A stretch of DNA of 16,756 bases from JAQVXR01 sp050945755 (GTDB lineage Bacteria > Bacillota > Dehalobacteriia > Dehalobacteriales > Dehalobacteriaceae), in the NCBI GenBank assembly GCA_050945755.1, contig JBMNTN010000041.1:1-16756 (forward strand). Direction: 5' to 3'. Within the stretch, counting starts at the first letter, position 1. Every line of letters begins with the position of its first letter. The position numbers and the translations under genes are program-made. A model generated the notes under the pieces. That model was not told the origin of the DNA and searched no databases. It saw only the letters and a program-made list of their open reading frames with translations. Below are positions 1 to 6,102 of the stretch, piece after piece.

Positions 1-151
1 CAAAAAACATTTCCATAAATGCGGCTGAAGCATTTAACTTGATGAATTCGTCCACCAAGATCATATGGCCGGTACTGCTTATGGGCAGCCATTCGGTGAT
101 CCCTTCCACAATTCCTAAGAAAGCCGCCTTTAATAACTCAATAAAAAGCAT
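1..151 (-). CDS. uppP: Undecaprenyl-diphosphatase UppP/BacA, N-terminal fragment (cut by left edge)
   Basis: Reading the minus strand from an ATG at 151 gives about 50 residues before the window ends. They include the family signature GIVEGITEWLPISSTGH, the conserved N-terminal motif of UppP (BacA), with a hydrophobic stretch on either side. UppP is an integral membrane phosphatase that converts undecaprenyl diphosphate to the monophosphate carrier used in peptidoglycan synthesis, and overexpression gives bacitracin resistance. A GGAGG ribosome-binding site lies 9 bases upstream of the ATG (161-165), which fixes the start. The family is normally about 260-280 residues, so most of the gene is off the window. 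The gene is the first of its transcript as far as the window shows. Confidence 0.9.
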   Translation of the reverse strand, partial: MLFIELLKAAFLGIVEGITEWLPISSTGHMILVDEFIKLNASAAFMEMFF

Positions 152-214
152 GTTATGATACCTCCAAAAATATTAAGACCCACACTGTTACCTCATAATT
201 TTATGATTTACAAT

Positions 215-303
215 AATATACAATAACATCTTTCACTTAATACTGCAACGTAATTTGGGGGAAATTTTACTTATTAAATTCTTACAGTTTTCTTACTGTT
301 TTT
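215..303 (-). promoter_or_regulatory. Candidate uppP promoter with 11-bp phased upstream repeats
   Basis: On the minus strand a TTGCAG (243-248) lies 17 bases from TATTGT (220-225), overlapped by a better -10-like TATATT (215-220). This is a weak sigma-A match. About 23 bases further upstream, three 11-base units begin at plus-strand 271, 282 and 293 (TTATTA, TTACAG, TTACTG, each followed by a T-rich pentamer). Their spacing resembles Firmicute PhoP boxes. Seen: the sequence and spacing. Inferred: any function. Confidence 0.3.
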
Positions 304-340
304 TGCAAACATTTTTTAGGGCCATCATCGGATTGTTGTA

Positions 341-388
341 TCAATAAAAAGCGGGAGCACCTTGTAACTTCTTTACAAAATGCTCCCG
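341..388 (-). terminator. Rho-independent terminator downstream of purC
   Basis: CGGGAGCA (352-359) pairs perfectly with TGCTCCCG (381-388). An inner TTGTAA/TTACAA pair (362-367 with 373-378) extends the stem. Read on the minus strand the stem is followed by CTTTTTATT, so it would terminate transcription coming from purC and insulate uppP. The remaining 389-498 stretch shows no convincing gene, only a loose 6-bp TCAGGC/GCCTGA inverted repeat. Confidence 0.75.
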
Positions 389-498
389 TATTCTAATAGC
401 GCTCTTCTAATACTTATATCATTTCCTCTTTAATCCATTGGGTTTCAATCAGGCAGTTTGTTGCTCCGCCATCAGCCTGACTTATTTTCTGTCTCCGA

Positions 499-1182
499 CT
501 ATGCAAAGAACAGGCGGGACAGTTCCATTGGCTCAACGTAATTCCCGTCTTTATAAGCTCTCATGTTTCCGGAAGAAATCTCGTCGATTAAGAGTACATC
601 ATCACCATGAAAACCGAATTCCAATTTAATATCGTAAAGCTCAAGACCTTTCTGCGCCAGTTCATCAGCAATAATTTTTGTGATTTTGCGGGTCAACTCG
701 GCAATACTGTCATACTGCTCCGGTGTCATTACCCCCAAAACCACCAATCCATCCTTTGTCACCAGTGGATCACCCTTTTCATCATTTTTGAAGGTCATTT
801 CCACATAGGATGGCAGCACATCTCCCTCCTGACAGTAATCACTATACCGGCGATAAAAGCTGCCGATAGCACGGTTTCTGCAGATAACTTCCAATCCCTT
901 GCCGAAAGGTTTTGCAGGTATGACTTCCATGGTAGCGTTCTCCGGGCTATCTGAAATATAATGGGTTGGAATACCTGCCTGGTTAAGCTTTTTAAAGAAG
1001 AAAGTTGACATACGCAGGTTGACATTACTGACACCTTCCATGGTAAGGCCTACACTGTTGGCTCCAGGGTCAAAGACGCCGTCGGTACCTGTCACGGTAT
1101 CTTTGAATTGCAGCAGATAGTTTCCATTTTCCAACCGATAAACATCCTTTGTCTTTCCACGATACACCAAATTCTGTTCCAT
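499..1182 (-). CDS. purC: Phosphoribosylaminoimidazole-succinocarboxamide synthase (SAICAR synthetase)
   Basis: This 227-residue protein matches the SAICAR synthetase fold from end to end. It has an N-terminal YRGKTKDVY nucleotide-binding loop (7-15), FKD (26-28), GIPTHY (70-75), the CRNRAIGS substrate loop (101-108), KLEFG (186-190) and the metal-binding DEIS (200-203). PurC ligates aspartate to CAIR using ATP in de novo purine synthesis in the cytoplasm, and the length is normal for a bacterial enzyme. AGGAGG lies just upstream of the ATG. Two positions are unusual: LYDIKLEFG where most have LVDFKLEFG, and DEISSGNMRAY where most have DEISPDxxRLW. The gene stands apart from any other pur gene in the window. 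A terminator follows at 341-388. Confidence 0.88.
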   Translation of the reverse strand: MEQNLVYRGKTKDVYRLENGNYLLQFKDTVTGTDGVFDPGANSVGLTMEGVSNVNLRMSTFFFKKLNQAGIPTHYISDSPENATMEVIPAKPFGKGLEVICRNRAIGSFYRRYSDYCQEGDVLPSYVEMTFKNDEKGDPLVTKDGLVVLGVMTPEQYDSIAELTRKITKIIADELAQKGLELYDIKLEFGFHGDDVLLIDEISSGNMRAYKDGNYVEPMELSRLFFA

Positions 1183-1271
1183 ACTTACTCCTCCTTAATA
1201 TCATCAAATCTTAAAAGATAAAAACACAACACATGCCGGATTCCAGGCGAGAAAATTTCCAGCAATCAAAA

Positions 1272-1338
1272 CTTTTTCTATATTCTTCAACCGATAAGCA
1301 TTTCCTCCCTGCCCCTACTTGCAGGAATATAGAAAAAG
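1272..1338. repeat. 14-bp perfect inverted repeat in the purC upstream region
   Basis: CTTTTTCTATATTC (1272-1285) and its exact reverse complement (1325-1338) flank 39 bases that contain a smaller CTGC/GCAG hairpin (1309-1312 with 1321-1324). The right arm includes the T-run of the putative terminator for the upstream HD gene. No coding potential is visible in 1183-1365 apart from the purC ribosome-binding site. Function unknown: it could be an RNA structure in the purC leader or a remnant of a small element. Confidence 0.5.
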
Positions 1339-1362
1339 CCCCTAAGCGGTGCCCTGGGAGCT
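1333..1362 (-). terminator. Possible terminator downstream of the HD-domain gene
   Basis: On the minus strand AGCTCCC (1356-1362) pairs with GGGGCT (1337-1342) with one bulged T, followed by TTTTT (1333-1337), a few bases after the HD gene stop codon. The stem is short and the loop about 13 bases, so this is a moderate call. It could separate the HD gene from purC. Confidence 0.4.
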
Positions 1363-1365
1363 CCA

Positions 1366-1977
1366 TTAGCTTCTATTACATTTTTCGATAAAGGTTTTGA
1401 TATTCTTTTCTTCTTCGTCTCTGTCCTCTTTTAATCTCCCCAGCCGGTCACACAAACCGAGAAGAGCAACTTCATTGATATCAACCTGTTGTTTCATGGT
1501 TTTTATATCTGCAAAGGGCAAATCTTTCACCACAAAAAGGATCTGCATATGCCATCTGATAAGCTTGGCCACCGCTTCAATAAAATTGGTGTCATCCGTA
1601 AATTTTTCCAAAAACTCTTTGGCCAGCTTTGCGCCCAGCTTATCATGGTTGTAGGAAGTGATTCTGCCACCTCGGTTTTTAGTGGTGTCCGGTTTGCCGA
1701 TATCATGCAAAAGTGCCGCCCACATAAAAACTCTGACATCATTGCTTTTATTTTTTACTTTAGCCGCTTCATCCACAACAAGCATGGTATGATTCCAAAC
1801 ACTGCCTTCCGGGTGGTGTTGGGGATTTTGTTTGGCTTCCACCAGTCTATATAATAGATTTAACGGCGGTCGACAAAATATCGGTTCATTAATAACAGTG
1901 TTCAAGTATCTAGATGGCTTTTCGTCATGTAACAAATGTCTGTCAATATCCCAAAAGAGTTCTTGCATGTTACTCAT
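1366..1977 (-). CDS. HD-domain phosphohydrolase (tRNA nucleotidyltransferase HD-like)
   Basis: This 203-residue soluble protein carries an HD metal-dependent phosphohydrolase domain. The ligand set H63, H91-D92 (in LLHDIGKPDT) and D177 (in LCDRLGR) is present, with further histidines at H111 and H143. The segment around 49-72 (KQNPQHHPEGSVWNHTMLVV) resembles the HD domain attached to bacterial CCA-adding enzymes and some stand-alone relatives. The substrate cannot be told from the sequence; phosphomonoesters or 2',3'-cyclic phosphates are known for relatives. GGAG sits 8 bases before the ATG. An AT-rich 120-bp gap, in which I see no strong promoter, separates it from the GNAT gene upstream. 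Confidence 0.78.
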   Translation of the reverse strand: MSNMQELFWDIDRHLLHDEKPSRYLNTVINEPIFCRPPLNLLYRLVEAKQNPQHHPEGSVWNHTMLVVDEAAKVKNKSNDVRVFMWAALLHDIGKPDTTKNRGGRITSYNHDKLGAKLAKEFLEKFTDDTNFIEAVAKLIRWHMQILFVVKDLPFADIKTMKQQVDINEVALLGLCDRLGRLKEDRDEEEKNIKTFIEKCNRS

Positions 1978-2097
1978 TATTCATTCTCCAATTAAAACCA
2001 AAATGTCTCTTTACCTATATTATTCAATGCTTAGTATAACCTTCCGGGTAAAATTAATCCAGGGAGGCATTGTTTGCCATCAGCTTAAAGCTAACAC

Positions 2098-3006
2098 CTA
2101 ATCAAAGGCTAACCCCAAATATCCCAGATCCCCAGGGGCAATTTTAAACTTAACCTCTTGGGTTTTCTTGACCATGGCAAAAGGGCGGATGCTACTACCG
2201 TCCAATTGTTCGCCCACGAATGTCGGCATGCGAATCACATATTCATCTGCCAGGAATATTTTGCCTATTTGTTTCAGAGCCTCAAAGAGGACATCATCGG
2301 AAATCAAAATTTCTTTAATAACTACCTTACCCGGGCTTATTCTTTCAATTGCTGCGCACCCCCGGGCGTTTTCAATTTCGATCAGAAAAATATCCGCACC
2401 GGACTGCTGGGAAATCTTCTTCTGGTAAGAAATTTCCTTATCCCGATAGGCAATATAAAGCTTCCCGCTGAGCAGTTTGTTTCTTATCTGATTATAGTCT
2501 TTTGGAGCAGTACCTTTGATAATGCACCGGACATTTTTATCAGTGGGAAGTCTCTCGATCTTCGCTCTGGTTAATAAAGCTTCCCGAATATAAAAACCCT
2601 CCTCATATCCTTGCTTTCGATAAAAGTCAAAAAGATGTTTTTCGGCGGGAACAAGGACAGAAAATGCATTATTTTTTTCTTTTAAATATTGGTGGGTAAA
2701 GCTCATCATCCGGGTGGCTAAGCCTCTCCCTTGGTAATCAGGGTGTGTGGCAATCCCATAAAGCATGGCAGTATTAAAACTATGCCGGCGAGCGGCGACG
2801 ATTTGCACCGGCAGCATTGTCAATCTGGCATTAACCTCTCCGTCATGGAGCAATAAAACGGTTTCATCTTCTTTATATTTATGTTCAAAGAAAAAATCAA
2901 TAAAGCTATCACTGTCCCCAAAACAAAGCTTCCATATTTCTTTCTGCCGAATTACCTCGCCCTCATCCTTTCCCGCCAGCCTGACTTCACTAATTTTATG
3001 ATTCAT
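2098..3006 (-). CDS. GNAT family N-acetyltransferase (Eis-like layout)
   Basis: The N-terminal half of this 302-residue protein has a clear GNAT acetyl-CoA site: YGIATHPDYQGRGLATRMM (83-101), with the Q/R-x-x-G-x-G/A pyrophosphate loop at Q92-G95-A97, then the FYRKQGYEE strand (128-136) usual in motif B. The C-terminal 150 residues look like the extra GNAT-like plus SCP2-like domains of Eis-type acetyltransferases. Acceptor substrate unknown. Its start overlaps the end of the DUF2156 gene by 11 bases, and an AAGGA motif inside that gene precedes its ATG. The two are therefore very likely co-transcribed and translationally coupled. Confidence 0.8.
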   Translation of the reverse strand: MNHKISEVRLAGKDEGEVIRQKEIWKLCFGDSDSFIDFFFEHKYKEDETVLLLHDGEVNARLTMLPVQIVAARRHSFNTAMLYGIATHPDYQGRGLATRMMSFTHQYLKEKNNAFSVLVPAEKHLFDFYRKQGYEEGFYIREALLTRAKIERLPTDKNVRCIIKGTAPKDYNQIRNKLLSGKLYIAYRDKEISYQKKISQQSGADIFLIEIENARGCAAIERISPGKVVIKEILISDDVLFEALKQIGKIFLADEYVIRMPTFVGEQLDGSSIRPFAMVKKTQEVKFKIAPGDLGYLGLAFD

Positions 3007-3922
3007 TTTTATGATGATCCTTGATATATCTAGCCAAATATTTTTCTTCCATTCTCACCGGATAATAAGACAGCTTGGCCTTTCTTAATCCCTCGTAACC
3101 CATGTCCTCCTCCCGGTTAACATAAATTATTTCGGGGTATTTTTCTTGGATGAAGGCGGCAAATTCCCGGTTGATCATTTGATATGCGCCCTGAATTTCT
3201 CCAAAAGCTTTCTCAATATGTATGTCATAAATTGTATCGCTAATTTTATCACCCATCGTAAAAGCAATTACTCTTCCGTCCAGACGAAGGAGTCCACCGT
3301 CTAATCCTAATTCTTTATAATAATGAAAGCAGCGGCGTACCGCACAGTATTCTTTTTCTAATAGCTTATCGTCCTTACACTCATGTATTTTACACCACTC
3401 TAAGTTCATCTCCCAACACTCTTCTATGTTTTCTTCGGAAATTTCTTCAAAGCTCCAATCACTATGCTGTTGCTTAAACTTATTAATATGGTTACGCTTT
3501 GCATGGAGTTTTTTCCCTGATAAGGTTACCAGCTTTTCCAAAAGATAAACATAATCAAAACTGTCTCGTATCTCTTTTACCTCAAAGCTCTCTGGGAAAA
3601 TGCTGTTGATCTCATCAATATTCTTAGGTGCGAGCCCTAATAAAACAAAATCATGTCCTGAGTCTAATGCATCTTGCTTTACTGCCTCCAAAGCAGGCCA
3701 AATGTCACCTTGGCCAATGGGGTAGAAATAATAAGGACCCTTATCAGGTAATGCCCCTTTAACCAGCAGGTAATCATTTAACCTGGCAACATGATAATGA
3801 AAAATTTTCGCCCACGCAAATAGGTTTGTAAAATTTTGGTGAGAGCCCCATGTATCTGCTGCAGCAAGAAGGGGTACTATCCACTGTTTATCGTCTATTT
3901 CTATTGCTTTAAAATCTATCAT
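2996..3922 (-). CDS. DUF2156 / phosphatidylglycerol lysyltransferase C-terminal domain-like protein
   Basis: The protein (308 residues) resembles the soluble catalytic domain of MprF-type lysylphosphatidylglycerol synthases (DUF2156, LPG_synthase_C), made of two GNAT folds. Recognisable pieces are SGKKLHAKRNHINKFKQQ in the middle and VNREEDMGYEGLRKAKLSY near the end, both typical of this family. There is no membrane-flippase part, so it probably acts alone in the cytoplasm; its acceptor is unknown. I chose the ATG at 3922 because AAGGAGG lies 12 bases before it. An in-frame ATG at 3946 has no ribosome-binding site and would place the Shine-Dalgarno inside the gene. A TATACT -10-like box lies at 3972-3977. 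It overlaps the next gene by 11 bases. Confidence 0.75.
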   Translation of the reverse strand: MIDFKAIEIDDKQWIVPLLAAADTWGSHQNFTNLFAWAKIFHYHVARLNDYLLVKGALPDKGPYYFYPIGQGDIWPALEAVKQDALDSGHDFVLLGLAPKNIDEINSIFPESFEVKEIRDSFDYVYLLEKLVTLSGKKLHAKRNHINKFKQQHSDWSFEEISEENIEECWEMNLEWCKIHECKDDKLLEKEYCAVRRCFHYYKELGLDGGLLRLDGRVIAFTMGDKISDTIYDIHIEKAFGEIQGAYQMINREFAAFIQEKYPEIIYVNREEDMGYEGLRKAKLSYYPVRMEEKYLARYIKDHHKNES

Positions 3923-4013
3923 AAGTTGTTTAAGCCTCCTTGCCATATTCTTTCATTTTTTCGGCAACAATAGTATAATAATAACAAATTTTGATAAGAA
4001 GGTGTAGCAAATA

Positions 4014-4067
4014 ATGGTCCTGATGTCTACTGGTTGGAAATACTTCCGCAAAAATAGGACTGTGTGA
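4014..4067 (+). CDS. Possible 17-codon leader ORF coupled to the pseudouridine synthase
   Basis: AGAAGGTG (3997-4004) is followed 9 bases later by an ATG opening 17 codons (MVLMSTGWKYFRKNRTV) that stop at TGA 4065-4067. That stop overlaps the downstream ATG as TGATG. The layout is what translational coupling looks like, but so short an ORF could be chance. A TATAAT lies at 3974-3979 without a good -35. Confidence 0.25.
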   Translation: MVLMSTGWKYFRKNRTV

Positions 4068-4981
4068 TGGAAAAAATAAACCAAACACAGTTAACATATA
4101 CAGCCGGTGCATTGGATCAAGATACTTTTCTGCGCGACATCCTCTACAATAGGCTTTTCTTATCTCACTCACTGGTTGTCCGGCTGAAGCATCAATACAA
4201 AATAAAAGTCAACGGGTGTACAGCTCGTACCAATTATCAAATCCAGGCTGGGGATGTTGTTACCGTCGACATGGACTTCACCGAGGAAAACAAGATCATT
4301 CCAGAGCCGATTCCTCTTGACATTGTTTACGAAGACGCGGACTTCCTGGTGGTAAATAAGCCCGCAGGAATGTCCACCCATCCCTCCCGCCGGGAAGATA
4401 CGGGAACCTTGGCTAATGCAGTAACTTATTACTGGCGGGAGCTGGGGAGGAGTACTCTTTTTCGCCCGATAAACCGCCTGGACCGGGATACTTCCGGTTT
4501 AGTTCTCATCGGGAACAGCCAATTTGCCCACCAGGGAATATTCAGACAGAAAAGAGGCAGGATCGTTGAACGGGGATATATTGCTTTGGTGGAAGGAATG
4601 ATGGAAAAAGACAGTGATCGCATCGACCAACCCATCGCCCGGCTTGATGATAAGAAGCGCCAAAGAACAGTCCATCCCAACGGTCAACCAGCCGTCACCC
4701 ATTATAAAGTACTGAGAACATTCCCACAACACACCCTTTTGTCACTTAGGCTGGAAACCGGGCGCACCCACCAAATCAGGGTGCATCTCAACTTTCTCGG
4801 CCATCCCGTGTGCGGTGACCTGCTGTATGGGTCTCAATCATTATTGATCAATCGACAAGCTCTCCATGCCGGAAGACTCAGCTTCATCCATCCCCGCAAC
4901 GGGAAAGAGATAATTCTTGAAGTTCCCCTGCCAGAGGATATCCAAAATGCAGTTGACCGGCTTGCGAGTGTCAATGCCTAA
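4067..4981 (+). CDS. RluA-family 23S rRNA/tRNA pseudouridine synthase
   Basis: This protein of about 304 residues has an S4-like N-terminal RNA-binding part (about 1-75) and a RluA/RluD catalytic domain. The catalytic motif is INRLDRDTSGL (135-145) with Asp139. Most relatives have HRLDxxTSGL, so His is replaced by Asn at 136. Also seen are VNKPAGMSTHP (96-106) and the C-terminal ETGRTHQIRVHL motif. It would isomerise specific uridines in rRNA or tRNA; the exact site cannot be assigned. ATG 4067 is preferred over GTG 4064 because AGGA (4056-4059) is 7 bases away. It is the only plus-strand gene on this side and ends at its own terminator. Confidence 0.88.
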   Translation: MEKINQTQLTYTAGALDQDTFLRDILYNRLFLSHSLVVRLKHQYKIKVNGCTARTNYQIQAGDVVTVDMDFTEENKIIPEPIPLDIVYEDADFLVVNKPAGMSTHPSRREDTGTLANAVTYYWRELGRSTLFRPINRLDRDTSGLVLIGNSQFAHQGIFRQKRGRIVERGYIALVEGMMEKDSDRIDQPIARLDDKKRQRTVHPNGQPAVTHYKVLRTFPQHTLLSLRLETGRTHQIRVHLNFLGHPVCGDLLYGSQSLLINRQALHAGRLSFIHPRNGKEIILEVPLPEDIQNAVDRLASVNA

Positions 4982-4984
4982 AAA

Positions 4985-5023
4985 TACAAGGAAACAAATC
5001 TCCACCGGATTCGTTTCCTTGTA
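4985..5023. terminator. Bidirectional terminator between the RluA gene and the GIY-YIG gene
   Basis: A 16-bp inverted repeat with one mismatch (4985-5000 and 5008-5023, arms starting TACAAGGAAAC) encloses a 7-base loop. It lies between the convergent genes, 3 bases after the RluA-family stop and 7 bases before the GIY-YIG stop at 5031. T-rich sequence follows on the plus side. Confidence 0.75.
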
Positions 5024-5030
5024 CTAGTAT

Positions 5031-5378
5031 TTATCTATAAAGCTTTAATCCTTCCTTGGTCATCTTCTCTTCCCAGATCAATTGCATTATCGCCAATTCT
5101 TCCGTGTAATCGGTTTTCGTTTCATCTTTATCATATTTCAAGTTTTCCAGTATCTCAATAGTAAAATTACCTGCTCCAAACTGATTCCAATCCTTTTGCA
5201 GTTCTCGGCAAGGGTGTGACCCATGTCCCAATTGGAATTTGTAACGGTTTATCCTGCTCTTTAAATCCTGAGTCCCTTCAATATAACACATATTATTTGT
5301 TTTTGAACGAAGCATAAATACTCCCATATCCGGCCTCATCTGACGGTACTGTTCCTTTAGTTCTTTTTTTCTGTCCAT
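5031..5378 (-). CDS. GIY-YIG domain protein
   Basis: This 115-residue protein has a compact GIY-YIG-like core: GVF (19-21), CYIEGTQDLKSRI (31-43) with the expected catalytic arginine at R42, and NFTIEILE (71-78). GIY-YIG domains cut DNA in homing endonucleases, UvrC and restriction enzymes, but small stand-alone members like this one mostly have no known role. The first motif is degenerate (GVF for GIY, YIE for YIG), so activity is uncertain. It starts 3 bases after the stop of the DUF6530-like gene; an AAAGGAA inside that gene's end may serve as its ribosome-binding site. The two form one transcript. Confidence 0.7.
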   Translation of the reverse strand: MDRKKELKEQYRQMRPDMGVFMLRSKTNNMCYIEGTQDLKSRINRYKFQLGHGSHPCRELQKDWNQFGAGNFTIEILENLKYDKDETKTDYTEELAIMQLIWEEKMTKEGLKLYR

Positions 5379-5381
5379 AGT

Positions 5382-5861
5382 TTAATATCCCATTTCCTTT
5401 AATATTCGTGATAAAGTTCCTAAGCGTTCACCAAGCAGTTCATCATCATTACTGAGAGCCTGGCTGAATAACTTAATATCCTCATCTATCTTTTCATTGT
5501 CGGTGCATACCGCCACTGTCATGGCGTCACCCTGCAGCCCTACTCTGTCAATAGTGGGATTCTTTGGATCATATAATTTTTCATATCGATAAGCCTCTTG
5601 AAAATGTTGCTTTGCCCGGCAAAGGAAAATTGCCAAATCTAGCACCCGGTGCAAAGGCAATTCTTCAGATTGTCTGGACCACTTTTCCCCTGTGTGCCTC
5701 CAAACTTTCGCGGATATCTCTACCTTGCCACGGTCGTTCCATTGGGCCAGCCCTAGTGAAAGCCCTTTGGCATCGCTATGATAAGCATATCTGCCGTCAA
5801 CATTTTCGTAATTTTCAGAGACAATAACCGGCTTGTGCTTTAGAGTAGTTGGTATTTTCAT
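5382..5861 (-). CDS. Conserved protein of unknown function (DUF6530-like)
   Basis: This 159-residue soluble protein has no catalytic motif that I can identify. From memory it resembles the family labelled DUF6530, found in clostridia and bacilli. Conserved-looking segments are VSENYENVDGRYAYHSDAKG near the start, ISAKVWRHTGEKWSRQSEELP in the middle, and a C-terminal helical part ending in LSRILKEMGY. GGAGG precedes the ATG. It is the first gene of a two-gene unit with the GIY-YIG protein, driven by the promoter at 5910-5938. No function is proposed. Confidence 0.7.
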   Translation of the reverse strand: MKIPTTLKHKPVIVSENYENVDGRYAYHSDAKGLSLGLAQWNDRGKVEISAKVWRHTGEKWSRQSEELPLHRVLDLAIFLCRAKQHFQEAYRYEKLYDPKNPTIDRVGLQGDAMTVAVCTDNEKIDEDIKLFSQALSNDDELLGERLGTLSRILKEMGY

Positions 5862-5881
5862 CTTTTTGCCTCCAATTCATA

Positions 5882-5905
5882 TTTACTAATTTACTAAATT
5901 ACTAA
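5882..5905. repeat. Three tandem 8-bp repeats in the DUF6530 leader
   Basis: Plus strand TTTACTAA, TTTACTAA, ATTACTAA follow one another without a gap; on the minus strand they read as repeats of TTAGTAA. They start just downstream of the -10 box and cover the expected transcription start, between promoter and ribosome-binding site. They may be an operator or simple AT-rich sequence. Confidence 0.6.
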
Positions 5906-5909
5906 TCTA

Positions 5910-5938
5910 ATTATGCCCTATTTAAAAGATACTGTCAA
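5910..5938 (-). promoter_or_regulatory. Sigma-A type promoter for the DUF6530/GIY-YIG unit
   Basis: On the minus strand a perfect TTGACA (5933-5938) and CATAAT (5910-5915, 5 of 6 consensus) are separated by 17 bases, about 50 bases upstream of the DUF6530-like ATG. Confidence 0.75.
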
Positions 5939-6007
5939 TATAGAAAGTTTGAGTACGCATAAATCATAGGCACAATAATCTAACACCCACCGGGCCGAAT
6001 ATTTCTA

Positions 6008-6037
6008 TTGACATATTAGCCTCCGCCAAGGTACAAT
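6008..6037 (+). promoter_or_regulatory. Sigma-A type promoter for the polyferredoxin gene
   Basis: TTGACA (6008-6013) and TACAAT (6032-6037) are spaced by 18 bases. Transcription would begin near 6044, just before the palindrome at 6052-6078. The -35 region faces away from the divergent DUF6530 promoter about 70 bp to the left. Confidence 0.7.
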
Positions 6038-6051
6038 TACAGCACAGTTAA

Positions 6052-6078
6052 TACTACCCCTGGGGGGTAGGGGTAGTA
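6052..6078 (+). promoter_or_regulatory. CsoR/RcnR-family-like operator
   Basis: TACTACCCC (6052-6060) and GGGGTAGTA (6070-6078) are perfect inverted repeats. Nested inside is TACCCC-TGG-GGGGTA (6055-6069). The C/G-tract palindrome flanked by TA is the hallmark of operators bound by DUF156 repressors (CsoR for copper, RcnR/InrS for nickel, CstR for persulfide, FrmR for formaldehyde); TGGGGGGTAG also resembles the RcnR half-site. Its position just downstream of the promoter fits repression. The sensor gene is not in the window, so the effector is not known. Confidence 0.55.
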
Positions 6079-6102
6079 GCATAAGGTGAGGAGGCATAAA
6101 AT

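Noticed and set aside
432..500. Open minus-strand frame after the purC stop (ending IETQWIKEEMI) suggesting a frameshifted purC tail
   Set aside because: PurC already has a full-length family match without it; the extra frame has no start and may be chance.
607..954. Plus-strand open frame of 115 codons inside purC
   Set aside because: It is antisense to a well-conserved purC, has no ribosome-binding site or recognisable domain, and is explained as a shadow.
3930..4172. Minus-strand 80-codon frame across the start of the RluA-family gene
   Set aside because: It overlaps conserved coding sequence and the intergenic region, its protein resembles nothing, and the DUF2156 start with a Shine-Dalgarno lies elsewhere.
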